Positions 1 through 8,412 of a stretch of DNA of 64,000 bases are shown here, one piece after another. Position numbers and translations under genes: made by a program. Source of the DNA: Deltaproteobacteria bacterium (GTDB lineage: Bacteria; Myxococcota_A; UBA9160; UBA4427); NCBI GenBank assembly GCA_029261835.1, contig JAJDAO010000072.1, positions 200,841 through 264,840 of the forward strand, read 5' to 3'. Within the stretch, counting starts at the first letter, position 1, and each line of letters begins with the position of its first letter. The notes below the pieces were generated by a model. That model was not told the DNA's origin. It did no database searches and saw nothing but the letters and a program-made list of their open reading frames with translations.

Positions 1-614
1 GTATGGACCAGCAGCTAATCAACGCAGCCGCCTGCGCGGCTCGCTTCACCGCCTCCGCCTTCCCCGATTCCCCGGTCCCGGCGCTCGCTAGCGGAATGTT
101 GGCGAGCGGTTCCGTGACGGGCTCACCCCAGGAGCCCGCCGAGATGTTGCGTGAAGCTGTGGGCTGGAAGCTCGCCGTCGACGCAGCGGCCGAGCGGGCC
201 GTCGACACCTGGCTCGAACGGCGTGGCAGCGTACCGGGCCTCGGGCACCCGCTCCACAAGCAGGCCGAGCCGAGAGCCGTCACACTGCGACGACTCTCGA
301 TGGAGCTCGACGGCTGGCGTGAGCACGGGAAGATGCTCGACACCATCGAGGCAACGCTCGCGCGCCGCAAGCAGCGGCACATCCCGATGAATCTGGCGGG
401 TGCCATGGGGGCACTGCTCGCCGATCTCGGCTTCGAGCCGCTCGTCATCGGTGGCCTCGGAGCGCTCAGCTACGGCATGGCGCTTCTGGCCCATATCTCC
501 GAGGAGATCAGCGAGGGCGTACCGCTGCGGATCATCCCGGAGGCACTCGGCGCGCACTACGCGGGCCCGCCGGAGCGTCATCTCCCCCCGCGGTCGACGG
601 AGACGAAACGGTGA
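1..614 (+). CDS. Citryl-CoA lyase / citrate synthase-like protein (5' truncated)
   Basis: The gene enters from the left edge, so its N-terminus is missing; about 200 residues remain. The C-terminal half of the citrate synthase fold is recognisable from a GLGHPLHK segment, which carries the family's catalytic histidine, and a terminal AHISEE motif typical of small citryl-CoA-lyase-like proteins. In that family the next active-site segment usually reads N-[IV]-D-G-A; here it reads NLAGA (codons 390-404), so the catalytic Asp appears to be Ala. The usual Arg before the AH..EE motif is also absent. Its stop overlaps the start of the acyl-CoA ligase by 4 bp (GTGA), so the two are probably co-translated. 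A role in acyl-CoA metabolism is inferred; enzymatic activity is doubtful. Confidence 0.7.
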   Translation, partial: MDQQLINAAACAARFTASAFPDSPVPALASGMLASGSVTGSPQEPAEMLREAVGWKLAVDAAAERAVDTWLERRGSVPGLGHPLHKQAEPRAVTLRRLSMELDGWREHGKMLDTIEATLARRKQRHIPMNLAGAMGALLADLGFEPLVIGGLGALSYGMALLAHISEEISEGVPLRIIPEALGAHYAGPPERHLPPRSTETKR

Positions 615-2170
615 TTCATCCCTACGACCACTATCCCGCACGCGCAGCCGAGCGCTGGCCCGAGCGCGTCGCCCTGATCGACGGCGAGCGCCGTCGCACC
701 TATCGCGAGCTCGACGCGCAGGCGACTCGTATCGCCCTCGCACTCGTCAGCTCCGGCTTGCGGCCGGGCGAACGCGTGGCGGTGGTCCAGGAAAACCGCG
801 TCGAGTACGTGGAGACAGTGATCGCGATCGCGCGGGCGGGCGGCGTGCTGGTGCCGATGCTCGGCGCGCTGACCGAGGCGGAACATGCCTTCATGGTACG
901 AGACGTCGAGGCGAGATTCGTGATGGCACTCTCGCCCGAGACGCTGTCGCGAGCACGGGCGGCGGCGGGTCGAGACGTGGAGGTCCTGGCGTTCGGAGGG
1001 GCGGAGGGCGCGGCCGATCTCGAAGCGCGCCTGGAGGGTGCGCAGACGACGCAGCTCCACGTCGATCGCCCGTCGTCCTCGCTGGCCCAGATTCTCTACA
1101 CATCGGGTACCACTGGGCATCCGAAAGGCGTGACCCATAGCTACGCCAGCGTGGCGAGTGCGATGGGGGCTTGGGCTAACGCGTTTCAAGTTCAGCCCGG
1201 AGATCGGCTCCTCGGTCAACTGGCATTGAGCCACTTCGGCGGGCGCGCCATGGACACGAGCTGGGTGACGGGAGCGACCCTTGTGATCCTCCCGACAGCA
1301 GATCCGAAGACCATGCTCGGCGCCATCACCGAGCATCGCATCACGATGCTGCTCGTAATCCCGACGCTGCTGCGGATGCTCCTCGATCACCCCGACGCCA
1401 GCGAGACGGATTTCTCGAGCCTGCGAGTGGTCGTATACGCGGCGGCCCCGGCGGCGCCGGCCCTGGTTCGGCGATCGATCGAGCGCCTCGGCCCGGTTCT
1501 CTATACGGGCTTTGGGCAGACCGAGGCCTACGCGCTCAACACGTGGATGACACCCGAGGAGCACGCGGCCGCCCTCGAGACCGGAAGCAAGACGCTCACG
1601 TCCGTCGGGCGAGAGAACAGCTCGTTCGTGCAGGTGAGAATCCGCGGCGACAACGGGGGCGCGGCGGAACCCGGTGAAGTGGGTGAAATCTGCTTGAGCG
1701 CGCCATGGGTCACTCCGGGCTTCTGGAAGCGGCCGGATCTCGATCGCGAGCGCCTGCGGGATGGCTGGCTCCACACCGGGGACCTCGGTTGCCGGGACGA
1801 GGAGGGCTGGGTCTACCTGGCCGACCGCAAGGAGGACAAGATCATCACGGGCGGCTTCAACGTCTACCCCGCCGAGGTGGAGCACGACCTGGCAGAACAC
1901 CCGGCGGTGGCCGAGTGCGCCGTATTCGCCGTGCCCGATGCAAAGTGGGGTGAAGCCATCCGGGCGGCGGTGACGCTTCGTCCCGGTGCGCGGGTCACTT
2001 CCGATGAACTGATCGATTTCTGCAAGCAGCGCCTGGCTCGCTTCAAGGTGCCGAAGGCGATCGACGTGGTCGAGGAACTCCCCAAGACCGCGGTTGGGAA
2101 AATCCTGCGCCGCGCACTGCGCGAGCCCCATTGGAAGGGTCAGGAGCGAGACGTCCATGGAGCGGAGTGA
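611..2170 (+). CDS. AMP-dependent acyl-CoA synthetase/ligase
   Basis: A 519-residue member of the ANL adenylating superfamily, full length for a fatty-acid or aromatic CoA ligase. The P-loop YTSGTTGHPKG lies near residues 163-173, followed by GFGQTEAY (A5), HTGDLG (A7), a DRKEDKIITGGFNVYPAEVE hinge (A8) and the C-terminal catalytic lysine segment KTAVGKILRR (A10). It should activate a carboxylic acid to its CoA thioester through an acyl-AMP; the substrate cannot be read from sequence. The GTG start overlaps the upstream stop (GTGA). A zinc alcohol dehydrogenase follows after 9 bp, so lyase-like protein, ligase and dehydrogenase look like one operon. Confidence 0.9.
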   Translation: MIHPYDHYPARAAERWPERVALIDGERRRTYRELDAQATRIALALVSSGLRPGERVAVVQENRVEYVETVIAIARAGGVLVPMLGALTEAEHAFMVRDVEARFVMALSPETLSRARAAAGRDVEVLAFGGAEGAADLEARLEGAQTTQLHVDRPSSSLAQILYTSGTTGHPKGVTHSYASVASAMGAWANAFQVQPGDRLLGQLALSHFGGRAMDTSWVTGATLVILPTADPKTMLGAITEHRITMLLVIPTLLRMLLDHPDASETDFSSLRVVVYAAAPAAPALVRRSIERLGPVLYTGFGQTEAYALNTWMTPEEHAAALETGSKTLTSVGRENSSFVQVRIRGDNGGAAEPGEVGEICLSAPWVTPGFWKRPDLDRERLRDGWLHTGDLGCRDEEGWVYLADRKEDKIITGGFNVYPAEVEHDLAEHPAVAECAVFAVPDAKWGEAIRAAVTLRPGARVTSDELIDFCKQRLARFKVPKAIDVVEELPKTAVGKILRRALREPHWKGQERDVHGAE

Positions 2171-2179
2171 GGTAGAGCG

Positions 2180-3211
2180 ATGAAGGCGGTTCGACTGCAC
2201 GAAGGATCACAGCTACGAGTGGAAGATGTTCCGAAGCCTGCTCCCGAGGCCGGTCAGATCCGCGTGGCGATCCGCGCCGCAGGTGTCTGCGGCACGGATC
2301 TGCACGCGGCCCGAGGACGACTGCCGGTTCCAACGCTTCCGATCATCATGGGGCACGAAGGCGCGGGTCAGGTGGACGCACTGGGCGAGGGCGTCTCCGA
2401 CCACGCGATCGGAGATCGCGTGTTGCTGCTTCCGAGTGAAACCTGCGGATCCTGTCCCTCATGTCGGGACGGCCATCTCGGCCTGTGTTCGAAAGCGCGG
2501 ATCTTCGGCATGGCACGCGATGGCACCTTTGCGCAATACATCGTCGTCCCGAGCAGTTGTACCCTGCCGCTTCCGCAGAGCGTCTCCTACGAGCACGGCG
2601 CCATCCTGGCGGACGCCGTCGCCACCGCCTACCACGCGGTCGCGACACGCGCGGGCATCAGCGGCGGTGAGCGAGTCGCTGTGATCGGCTGCGGCGGTGT
2701 CGGCATCCACGCAATCCTGATCGCCCGTCTGCTCGGCGCCAAGAGCGTCGTGGCCGTCGACGCCAGCGAGGGCGCGCTGTGCCAAGCCGAAGCCGCCGGC
2801 GCCGATTGCACGGTGGATGCAGGTGTGGACGGCGCCCACAAGGCGATCCGCCGTGCCAGTGGCGGCGAGGGACCCGATGTGGTGATCGAGTACGCGGGGA
2901 GAAAGAGCTCTGTCGAGTTGGCGCTCGCCTGCGTGGCGCGCAGCGGCCGCGTCGTCGTGGGTGGCGTCGGGATGGAGGCACCGCAGCTCCCGCCCTTGGT
3001 CTCATTCGTCGGAAGAGAGATCGCAGTGCTCGGGTCCATGGGCTACACCCGCAGCGAGCTCGAGCGTGTCGTGGCGCTCGCCGCCTCCGGCAGCCTCGAT
3101 CTGTCGAGGTCGATCACGGCCTGCTATCCACTCGAGCAAGCCGGCGATGCTCTCGAGGACCTCGCCACGCGGCGCGGCAACCCGGTACGCTTGGCCCTCA
3201 TCCCGGGCTAG
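2180..3211 (+). CDS. Zinc-dependent alcohol dehydrogenase (MDR family)
   Basis: A 343-residue medium-chain dehydrogenase/reductase. Catalytic zinc ligands are visible as Cys37 (GVCGTD) and His59-Glu60 (GHEG). The structural zinc lobe has four cysteines at 89, 92, 95 and 103. The Rossmann motif GCGGVG lies near residue 172 and is followed by an acidic strand end (VAVDAS), which favours NAD(H). It probably oxidises an alcohol or sorbitol/threonine-type polyol to a carbonyl in the cytoplasm; the substrate is unknown. The gene starts 9 bp after the acyl-CoA ligase, so the pair may convert an alcohol or aldehyde and an acid within one pathway. Confidence 0.88.
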   Translation: MKAVRLHEGSQLRVEDVPKPAPEAGQIRVAIRAAGVCGTDLHAARGRLPVPTLPIIMGHEGAGQVDALGEGVSDHAIGDRVLLLPSETCGSCPSCRDGHLGLCSKARIFGMARDGTFAQYIVVPSSCTLPLPQSVSYEHGAILADAVATAYHAVATRAGISGGERVAVIGCGGVGIHAILIARLLGAKSVVAVDASEGALCQAEAAGADCTVDAGVDGAHKAIRRASGGEGPDVVIEYAGRKSSVELALACVARSGRVVVGGVGMEAPQLPPLVSFVGREIAVLGSMGYTRSELERVVALAASGSLDLSRSITACYPLEQAGDALEDLATRRGNPVRLALIPG

Positions 3212-3324
3212 GAGTCTGGCCCCTGCCCTCGGGCTGATGCGGCGTTCGGCCGATGGGTGACCTGGAATCACTTCCTGGCCCCGGTCGAACCCGCGCTACG
3301 TTCCCGGCCACGAGGGAGGGCCCT

Positions 3325-4656
3325 GTGAGCGGGGAAGATCGCAAGAAGCGCCGCAAGACACGCGTGCCCGTCGGGCGGTTCGAGCGACTGGCGCGCATGG
3401 GCTGGATGGCGGGTGAGTTTGCCGTGGGCGGGCTCGCCGATGGCGCGAAGCGATTGGCGGGCGCGAAGTCTCTCGACCCATCTAGCGTCTTTCTCTCCGG
3501 GCTCCGCGCTGAGAAGCTCGCAACACACCTGTCGCATATGCGCGGAGCTGCCATGAAGCTCGGGCAAATGCTGTCGCTCGAGGGTGATGACCTCTTGCCT
3601 CCGGAATTTGCGAATGCCATGTCGGTGCTGCGAGCCGGCGCCGACACAATGCCGGCCACGCAGGTGCGGCGCGCACTCGGACGCGCGTATGGCAAGGGTT
3701 GGGAGACGCGCTTTCGCGAATTCGATTTCGAGCCCATGGCAGCCGCCTCTATCGGTCAGGTACACGAGGCCGTGACAGCGGACGGGCGCGAAATAGCGCT
3801 GAAGATCCAGTATCCCGGGGTGGCGCAGAGCATCGACAGCGACCTCAACAACCTGGCCGGGCTGCTGCGCATGACCCGTATCCTGCCAGTGGATCTCGAT
3901 ATCAGCGAGATTCTCGCCGAGGCGAAGCGCCAACTCAGGCAGGAGGCCGACTACCAGCTCGAGGCCAAGCACCTCGAGCGCTACCGAGATCTCGTCGCGG
4001 ACGAGGCCGGTCTGTTCGTTCCCCGCGTATATCACGATCTCACGACGAAACGAGTGCTGGCCATGGAGCGCGTGCATGGCCGCCCGATCGACGATCTGCG
4101 GGGGGCGGAGTATCCGCAGGAGATTCGCGACGCAGTCGGCGAGCAGCTGCAGCAGCTGCTCTTTCGCGAACTCTTCGAGTTTCGCTTCATGCAGACCGAT
4201 CCGAACTTCGCCAACTACCTCTTTGATCCGGATTCTGGCCGGCTGGCTCTGCTCGACTTCGGCTCGGTCCGGGAGTTCCCAGAGGAGTTCGTGGCGAACT
4301 ACCGTCATCTGGTGCGTTCCGTCATCGACGGCGACCGCGACGGAGTGCGACAGGCCGCCTTGGATATCGGCTATCTGTCGGGCAAGGAATCGGCGTCGAG
4401 CACGTCGGCGCTGGTCGACCTGGCGATCCTCGGAGCGGAGCCTCTCCGGCAGCAGGGGCTCTATGACTTCGGAGAGTCGCGCCTCGCCGCCCGCGCTCGC
4501 GATGCCGGCTTCGATCTGGTCATTCGCGAGGGCTTCATGCGCGCCCCGCCCCCCGAGACCATCTTCCTGCACCGCAAGGTCGCCGGCACGTTCCTGCTCT
4601 GTGTCCACCTTCGTGCGCGTGTCGATACACACTCGATGGTGCTCGCAAAGCTATAG
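3325..4656 (+). CDS. ABC1/UbiB-family atypical kinase-like protein
   Basis: An ABC1/ADCK/UbiB protein of 443 residues counted from the GTG at 3325, which has GAGGGAGGG just upstream; an ATG at 3253 is in frame but lacks such a site. Diagnostic motifs are KLGQ (Lys78 to Gln81, the KxGQ helix), the alanine-rich AAASIGQVHEA loop, QTDPNFANY (residues 290-298, replacing the usual HGDPHPGN) and DFG at 311-313. The family binds ATP and supports ubiquinone or isoprenoid-lipid handling at the membrane. No ubiquinone biosynthesis genes are adjacent, so the specific role is open. A strong hairpin begins at the last base of its stop codon. Confidence 0.88.
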   Translation: MSGEDRKKRRKTRVPVGRFERLARMGWMAGEFAVGGLADGAKRLAGAKSLDPSSVFLSGLRAEKLATHLSHMRGAAMKLGQMLSLEGDDLLPPEFANAMSVLRAGADTMPATQVRRALGRAYGKGWETRFREFDFEPMAAASIGQVHEAVTADGREIALKIQYPGVAQSIDSDLNNLAGLLRMTRILPVDLDISEILAEAKRQLRQEADYQLEAKHLERYRDLVADEAGLFVPRVYHDLTTKRVLAMERVHGRPIDDLRGAEYPQEIRDAVGEQLQQLLFRELFEFRFMQTDPNFANYLFDPDSGRLALLDFGSVREFPEEFVANYRHLVRSVIDGDRDGVRQAALDIGYLSGKESASSTSALVDLAILGAEPLRQQGLYDFGESRLAARARDAGFDLVIREGFMRAPPPETIFLHRKVAGTFLLCVHLRARVDTHSMVLAKL

Positions 4657-4683
4657 CGGCCCCTCCCGTGAAGGAGGGGCCGC
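4656..4683 (+). terminator. Intrinsic terminator-like hairpin
   Basis: A perfect 11-bp inverted repeat, GCGGCCCCTCC paired with GGAGGGGCCGC around a 6-base loop, starts on the stop codon of the ABC1 gene and is followed by a short T-rich stretch (CGTTTCT). It lies between convergent genes, so it can end transcription from the left and perhaps, less well, from the right. Confidence 0.75.
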
Positions 4684-4754
4684 CGTTTCTCCGCGGACGC
4701 GCGAGCGCGTCCGGCTGCGAGGAGCCTAGTGCTGATCCGCCACGCGGAACGTGT

Positions 4755-5657
4755 CTAGTAGCCCGCGAAGGGGCCGTCCGCCCAGGATTCCGCCGCGAGG
4801 CGTGTCTGACCATCGGCGGAGGGGTGGAAGCAGTCGAAGCCCGAAACCTCACTCGGAACGAATTGAGCCTCGAACGCCTCGTTGGTATACACGTAGTAGT
4901 GGTGACTGTCCGCAGCGTTGTACTCAGCCACCAAACTCTGAAGAATGTTGTTGAATGCGATGTTGCGGCTGCGGGTGTACTGGCGATCCGCCTCCGAATT
5001 GGCCGGACTCACCATGCTTCCACACGGGAACATGTTGAGGAGCGTCGTGGCCCAGATCCACTTGCAGGGAATGATGCCCAGCGAGTCGAGGTCATCTCCG
5101 AGCTCCCACAGCTTGTATACGTCGACCAGCCCCACCACGTAGACGGTGGCGCCGTTCGGAAGTCCTGTCCTGAGGTTCTCCAGACCGGCTCGCGAGTTGG
5201 CCTCGAATGTGGCGTCGTCGGGAATCTCGGGGATGCTGTTTTGGCAGACGTCGTTGTGCCCCATGAACCAGGTCACGTAGTCGGCAGAGTGGCCTACCGA
5301 TTGCGCCGTCTGTTGGGCGAGATCGAAGCTGTCTGCGCCGCTGAGCGCCTCCATGTAGTTCCTGCGGCTGCGGCGACCAAAGGCATCGGTGATCCGCTGA
5401 TTGTGGCTGTCGACATCGGTCCGACCGAACAGCCACTCCCAGAAGCCGTGATAGCCGTTGGCCCAGCTCGCCCAGTGGTTCGGATTCTCGAGATTGAAGA
5501 TGTTGTATTCCTCGGCGTTGATGGCTTCGGTAATGCTGTCGCCAACGCTCGAGAGTCGCTTCGGCACACGCTGTGGATCCTTGGCAGAGGCCGTCGCCGC
5601 AATGAAGAGCACGGCCGCGACGAGAATGACTCCGAGTCCGTTCAGTGAGATTCGCAT
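4755..5657 (-). CDS. Secreted SGNH/GDSL-family hydrolase
   Basis: A 300-residue protein starting at the ATG at 5657, which gives a clean signal peptide (residues 1-25, ending ATASA) and has GGAGGG upstream. SGNH blocks are present: VGDSIT with the nucleophile Ser41, GHND in block III, and DCFHP carrying the catalytic Asp and His near the C-terminus. The family cleaves esters, often lipids or acylated sugars, and this member should act in the periplasm or outside the cell. It contains several cysteines that may form disulfides. The gene stands alone, 155 bp downstream of the DsbA-like gene on the same strand. Confidence 0.85.
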   Translation of the reverse strand: MRISLNGLGVILVAAVLFIAATASAKDPQRVPKRLSSVGDSITEAINAEEYNIFNLENPNHWASWANGYHGFWEWLFGRTDVDSHNQRITDAFGRRSRRNYMEALSGADSFDLAQQTAQSVGHSADYVTWFMGHNDVCQNSIPEIPDDATFEANSRAGLENLRTGLPNGATVYVVGLVDVYKLWELGDDLDSLGIIPCKWIWATTLLNMFPCGSMVSPANSEADRQYTRSRNIAFNNILQSLVAEYNAADSHHYYVYTNEAFEAQFVPSEVSGFDCFHPSADGQTRLAAESWADGPFAGY

Positions 5658-5812
5658 TCCTGATCTTCCCTCCTGGATGAGACAGTCCTCATGGACTCGC
5701 CACCCATTCAAGTCGAGTGGCGACCACCAGCCCTCTCTGCACTGAATGCCAGGAGAAGTCAAGAACTTCCTTGATTCAACCTGTGCCGATGGGTTCGAGA
5801 ATGCGCAGTGGG

Positions 5813-6868
5813 CTATTGGCCACGGCCGCTGGCCCGTTCGAGCTCCTCGAGAAAGAGCCCCTCCAGGCGTGTGTAGTCGAATAGGCCGCTGAAGTATCGC
5901 CCGTTGATAAAGAGAGTCGGCTCGCGGATGGCACCCGCCGCTTGGGCACTCGCAATGTCGCTCCTGACGCGTTCCAGCAAGTGCGTGTCGAGACGCGCCC
6001 GCTCGATGCGTTCTTCGGCGAGGCCCGCCGTACGAGCCTCGGCAAGGAGCTGCGCTTCATCAAAGTGCCCGTCCAGAGCGAAGAGCCGGTCGTGGAGCTG
6101 CCAGAATCGGCCCTCGTCATGGGCCGCGAAGGCAAGCTGTGCCGCGAACAGCCCGAGCTCGTCTCGTTCCATCGGAAAATGACGGTGCACCCAGCGGATG
6201 GCGCCGGGGTGGGAGCGGACGAGCTGCGCCAGGTTGCGCACCGAACGCGCCGAGGATCGCGAGCGCAGATTCGCATAGTGGACGATCGTCACCGGCGCGC
6301 CCTGCCCTCCGCGCGTGGGCGCACCCGCTACGTCGAGCACGATGCGCGGCTGCTCGGGCGGCTCGAGGAGGAGCGCGTAACCAGCCTCGCTGCGCAGACG
6401 CTCGAGTAGCGCCAGCCGGAGCTCGATCCTTCTCGTCTCGGAGAGGTAGTGCAGGACTCGCCCGCGCGCCGCGTCTCCGGCGGCGGCGGCCTCCTCGGCA
6501 TGCTCGGACAGATAACGATCCACCTCCGCCTCGCCGACCGGCTTCACCGCGGCATCGATCTCGCGCGCGAGGAACGCCTCCGGCGCGAGCCCCGCGCGAG
6601 CAGCCGCGGCCGCCACCACCCGCTGATCGACCAAGCGCTCCGTCTCCTCCTTGAGGAGAGAATAGACATCCACCTGCTTGCGATAGATGCGAAAGCCCAC
6701 ACGAGCGCTGACGTCGCTCTGGCAGATCGACTCGCCCGAAAGTCGGGCGATCGGCCGGCAGGGGGCAGTGGTGTCCGCGTGCGAGCTGGCTGGGCCGAGC
6801 AGAGCCAGCGGCAGGCAGAAGAAGAGGAGGCGGGAGAAGATCGCCGGCGCCTTAGTCACGGTTCTCAC
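5813..6868 (-). CDS. DsbA-fold thioredoxin-like protein lacking the CxxC
   Basis: A 351-residue exported protein with a signal peptide (about 1-31), a helical, charged N-terminal half resembling SurA/PpiC N-domains, and a C-terminal DsbA-type thioredoxin fold. The fold is supported by APVTIVHYANL at 191-201, the HRHFPM strand and EPTLFINGRYFSG containing the conserved cis-Pro. Where DsbA proteins have C-P-x-C, this one has Ser203-Arg-Ser-Ser206, so neither redox cysteine is present. It is therefore unlikely to be a disulfide oxidase and may act as a chaperone or binding protein. It overlaps the upstream membrane-protein gene by 17 bp, indicating co-translation. Confidence 0.85.
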   Translation of the reverse strand: MRTVTKAPAIFSRLLFFCLPLALLGPASSHADTTAPCRPIARLSGESICQSDVSARVGFRIYRKQVDVYSLLKEETERLVDQRVVAAAAARAGLAPEAFLAREIDAAVKPVGEAEVDRYLSEHAEEAAAAGDAARGRVLHYLSETRRIELRLALLERLRSEAGYALLLEPPEQPRIVLDVAGAPTRGGQGAPVTIVHYANLRSRSSARSVRNLAQLVRSHPGAIRWVHRHFPMERDELGLFAAQLAFAAHDEGRFWQLHDRLFALDGHFDEAQLLAEARTAGLAEERIERARLDTHLLERVRSDIASAQAAGAIREPTLFINGRYFSGLFDYTRLEGLFLEELERASGRGQ

Positions 6869-7469
6869 GGGGCGGGATGTCCTTCAGATATTCCGGCTCG
6901 GCCGGTGACTCGTCGTCGAGTTCCGGCGTCACACCCGCACCGGGCTGAACCCGGGCGGTGAACTCAGCCGCACTCATGTCCAGGATCTCATCGAAGTGCG
7001 TCAGCGCCTCAGTGAGCTCGTCGCGCAGCTCGCGGAGCCGCTCGCCGTTCTCCGGCGACACGTCCAATGCCGACATCTCGGTACGCAGTCGTCGCACGTC
7101 GATGATGGCCTCTGAGAGTCGCGTGTACTCATCACTCGAGAGCTTGTGGCCGGGTAGGTACTCCTCGATGGCGGCACGCAGCGCGGCGTCAATGAACTGC
7201 GGGCTCGGCTCACCGTCGGGCCGCTCGGAAACGGGCACCAACTCGAATCTCGGGGCCGCCGGAGTGGCGCGATCGCTGCGGCCGGCCTGCGCGCGCACGG
7301 GATCAGTGCGCGCCAGCGGCGCCTGGCTCGCTCTCGTGTCCGGGGCGGGGGGCGGGGCGGGGGGGTAACTCGCCGGCCCCGGCGTGCCGCCCGAGAACAC
7401 GAGCCAGGCAGCAACGAGGAGCACAGCGAGTGCCATCAGGGCCAACCGGCGGCGTTCCGGACGAGACAT
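6852..7469 (-). CDS. Membrane-anchored protein of unknown function
   Basis: A 205-residue protein taken from the ATG at 7469. It has a short positively charged N-terminus (SRPERRR), one hydrophobic segment at about residues 9-26, then a proline- and alanine-rich linker of about 50 residues. The C-terminal part is charged and helical, with heptad-like leucines that suggest a coiled coil. This is the layout of a periplasmic domain tethered to the inner membrane. I do not recognise the family. It is the upstream partner of the CxxC-less DsbA-like protein, with overlapping reading frames, so the two probably work together. Confidence 0.7.
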   Translation of the reverse strand: MSRPERRRLALMALAVLLVAAWLVFSGGTPGPASYPPAPPPAPDTRASQAPLARTDPVRAQAGRSDRATPAAPRFELVPVSERPDGEPSPQFIDAALRAAIEEYLPGHKLSSDEYTRLSEAIIDVRRLRTEMSALDVSPENGERLRELRDELTEALTHFDEILDMSAAEFTARVQPGAGVTPELDDESPAEPEYLKDIPPRENRD

Positions 7470-7627
7470 GCGACCCCCGAGCGGCTGGACCGGAGACACC
7501 GACCCGGCACACCAGATAGAGCGCCAGCTTATCGCATGTCGGCAGCACTCAGCAGACGCAAGGCGCATCGGAAAGGGCGGAGCGGGCCGTCGCTGCCAAC
7601 TGTCTCCGCCCCGCGACCGCGCGAGAA

Positions 7628-8308
7628 TCAAGCGGTGGCGGCGCGCTGCCCCTCCGGCTTGCGGCCAAGTATCACCGCCCTCACGTCGGCCGCGAAAGCA
7701 TCATCGAGGAAGGGAGCGATCGTCAGAAAGCTCTGCAGCGCACCCTCCAGGATGTCGCCTGGTGCGATCTCGGCGGTCGGGTGCGCCGCCGTGAAGAAAT
7801 TCACCCAATTCGTCCACACGATCACCGCGTTGACCGCCACGCGGTGCAGCTCGAGGTCGGGGTCGTGCACGCGCATCAAGCCCTGGCGGCGCAGCCGCCG
7901 GAGTAGTGCCTCGAAGTCGGACAGGAGCCCCTCACGAAGCTCGTTACACCACTGGGCCAGCAGGGCATCCCGGGCGGTCAGCTCACTCAGGTCGCGATAG
8001 AAGAAGCGGAACTCCCAGAGGTTGCGAATCCCCGCCAGGTGATAGCGCCCGACATCGTCGGCGCTGATCGGCCGGCCCTTCGGAAGGTCGATCGCCCCGG
8101 CGGCGGTCTCAGCGACACGCGGGAAGATCTCGCGAATGATCTCCTCCTTGTTGCGAAAGTGGTAATAGAGGTTCCCCGGGCTGATCTCGAGGTGGGCCGC
8201 GATGTGATTCGTGGTCACACTCCTCACGCCGCGCTCGTTGAAGAGCGCCAGACTTGCCTCGACGATCCTTTCGCGATTCCCCACCCGGCTCCCTCTCTCC
8301 GTGGCCAT
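7628..8308 (-). CDS. TetR/AcrR-family transcriptional regulator
   Basis: A 226-residue regulator with the canonical TetR N-terminal helix-turn-helix: RIVEASLALFNERG leads into TTNHIAAHLEISPGNLYYHF, the recognition helix region near residues 30-52. The C-terminal ligand domain is about 170 residues and hydrophobic, as in members that bind lipophilic compounds. It is divergent from the molybdoenzyme gene, with a 104-bp gap containing a strong inverted repeat over the molybdoenzyme promoter. It therefore most likely represses that operon, and perhaps itself. The ligand is unknown. Confidence 0.92.
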   Translation of the reverse strand: MATERGSRVGNRERIVEASLALFNERGVRSVTTNHIAAHLEISPGNLYYHFRNKEEIIREIFPRVAETAAGAIDLPKGRPISADDVGRYHLAGIRNLWEFRFFYRDLSELTARDALLAQWCNELREGLLSDFEALLRRLRRQGLMRVHDPDLELHRVAVNAVIVWTNWVNFFTAAHPTAEIAPGDILEGALQSFLTIAPFLDDAFAADVRAVILGRKPEGQRAATA

Positions 8309-8309
8309 A

Positions 8310-8338
8310 TTGACACTCCGCCCGGCCTAGAGTATTAG
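8310..8338 (+). promoter_or_regulatory. Sigma-70-type promoter for the molybdoenzyme operon
   Basis: A perfect -35 hexamer TTGACA lies at 8310-8315. After 17 bp comes TATTAG at 8333-8338, a fair -10 (four of six consensus bases). Direction and distance fit transcription of the gene starting at 8413. The -10 overlaps the palindromic operator. Confidence 0.6.
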
Positions 8339-8362
8339 CTCTAGAGCTTAGAGTAAATACTC
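8330..8362. promoter_or_regulatory. Probable TetR operator (nested palindromes)
   Basis: An outer inverted repeat GAGTATT (8330-8336) and AATACTC (8356-8362) encloses a perfect 12-bp palindrome AGCTCTAGAGCT (8337-8348). It lies between the divergent TetR and molybdoenzyme genes and overlaps the -10, so binding there would block transcription. The stretch 8327-8339 matches 11 of 13 bases with 47948-47960 at the other TetR locus. Confidence 0.6.
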
Positions 8363-8412
8363 TTGCGGCCGTTGCCGCCAGACCGACGGTCGCCCAGGAC
8401 GAAAGGAATGTC

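Noticed and set aside
578-2200. Long 540-residue reading frame on the minus strand opposite the acyl-CoA ligase
   Set aside because: It lies entirely antisense to a gene with complete ANL motifs and has Arg/His-rich, low-complexity translation typical of high-GC shadow frames.
3268-4632. 454-residue minus-strand frame opposite the ABC1 kinase-like gene
   Set aside because: The plus-strand protein has the full set of UbiB motifs and a good ribosome site; the antisense product has no recognisable domain.
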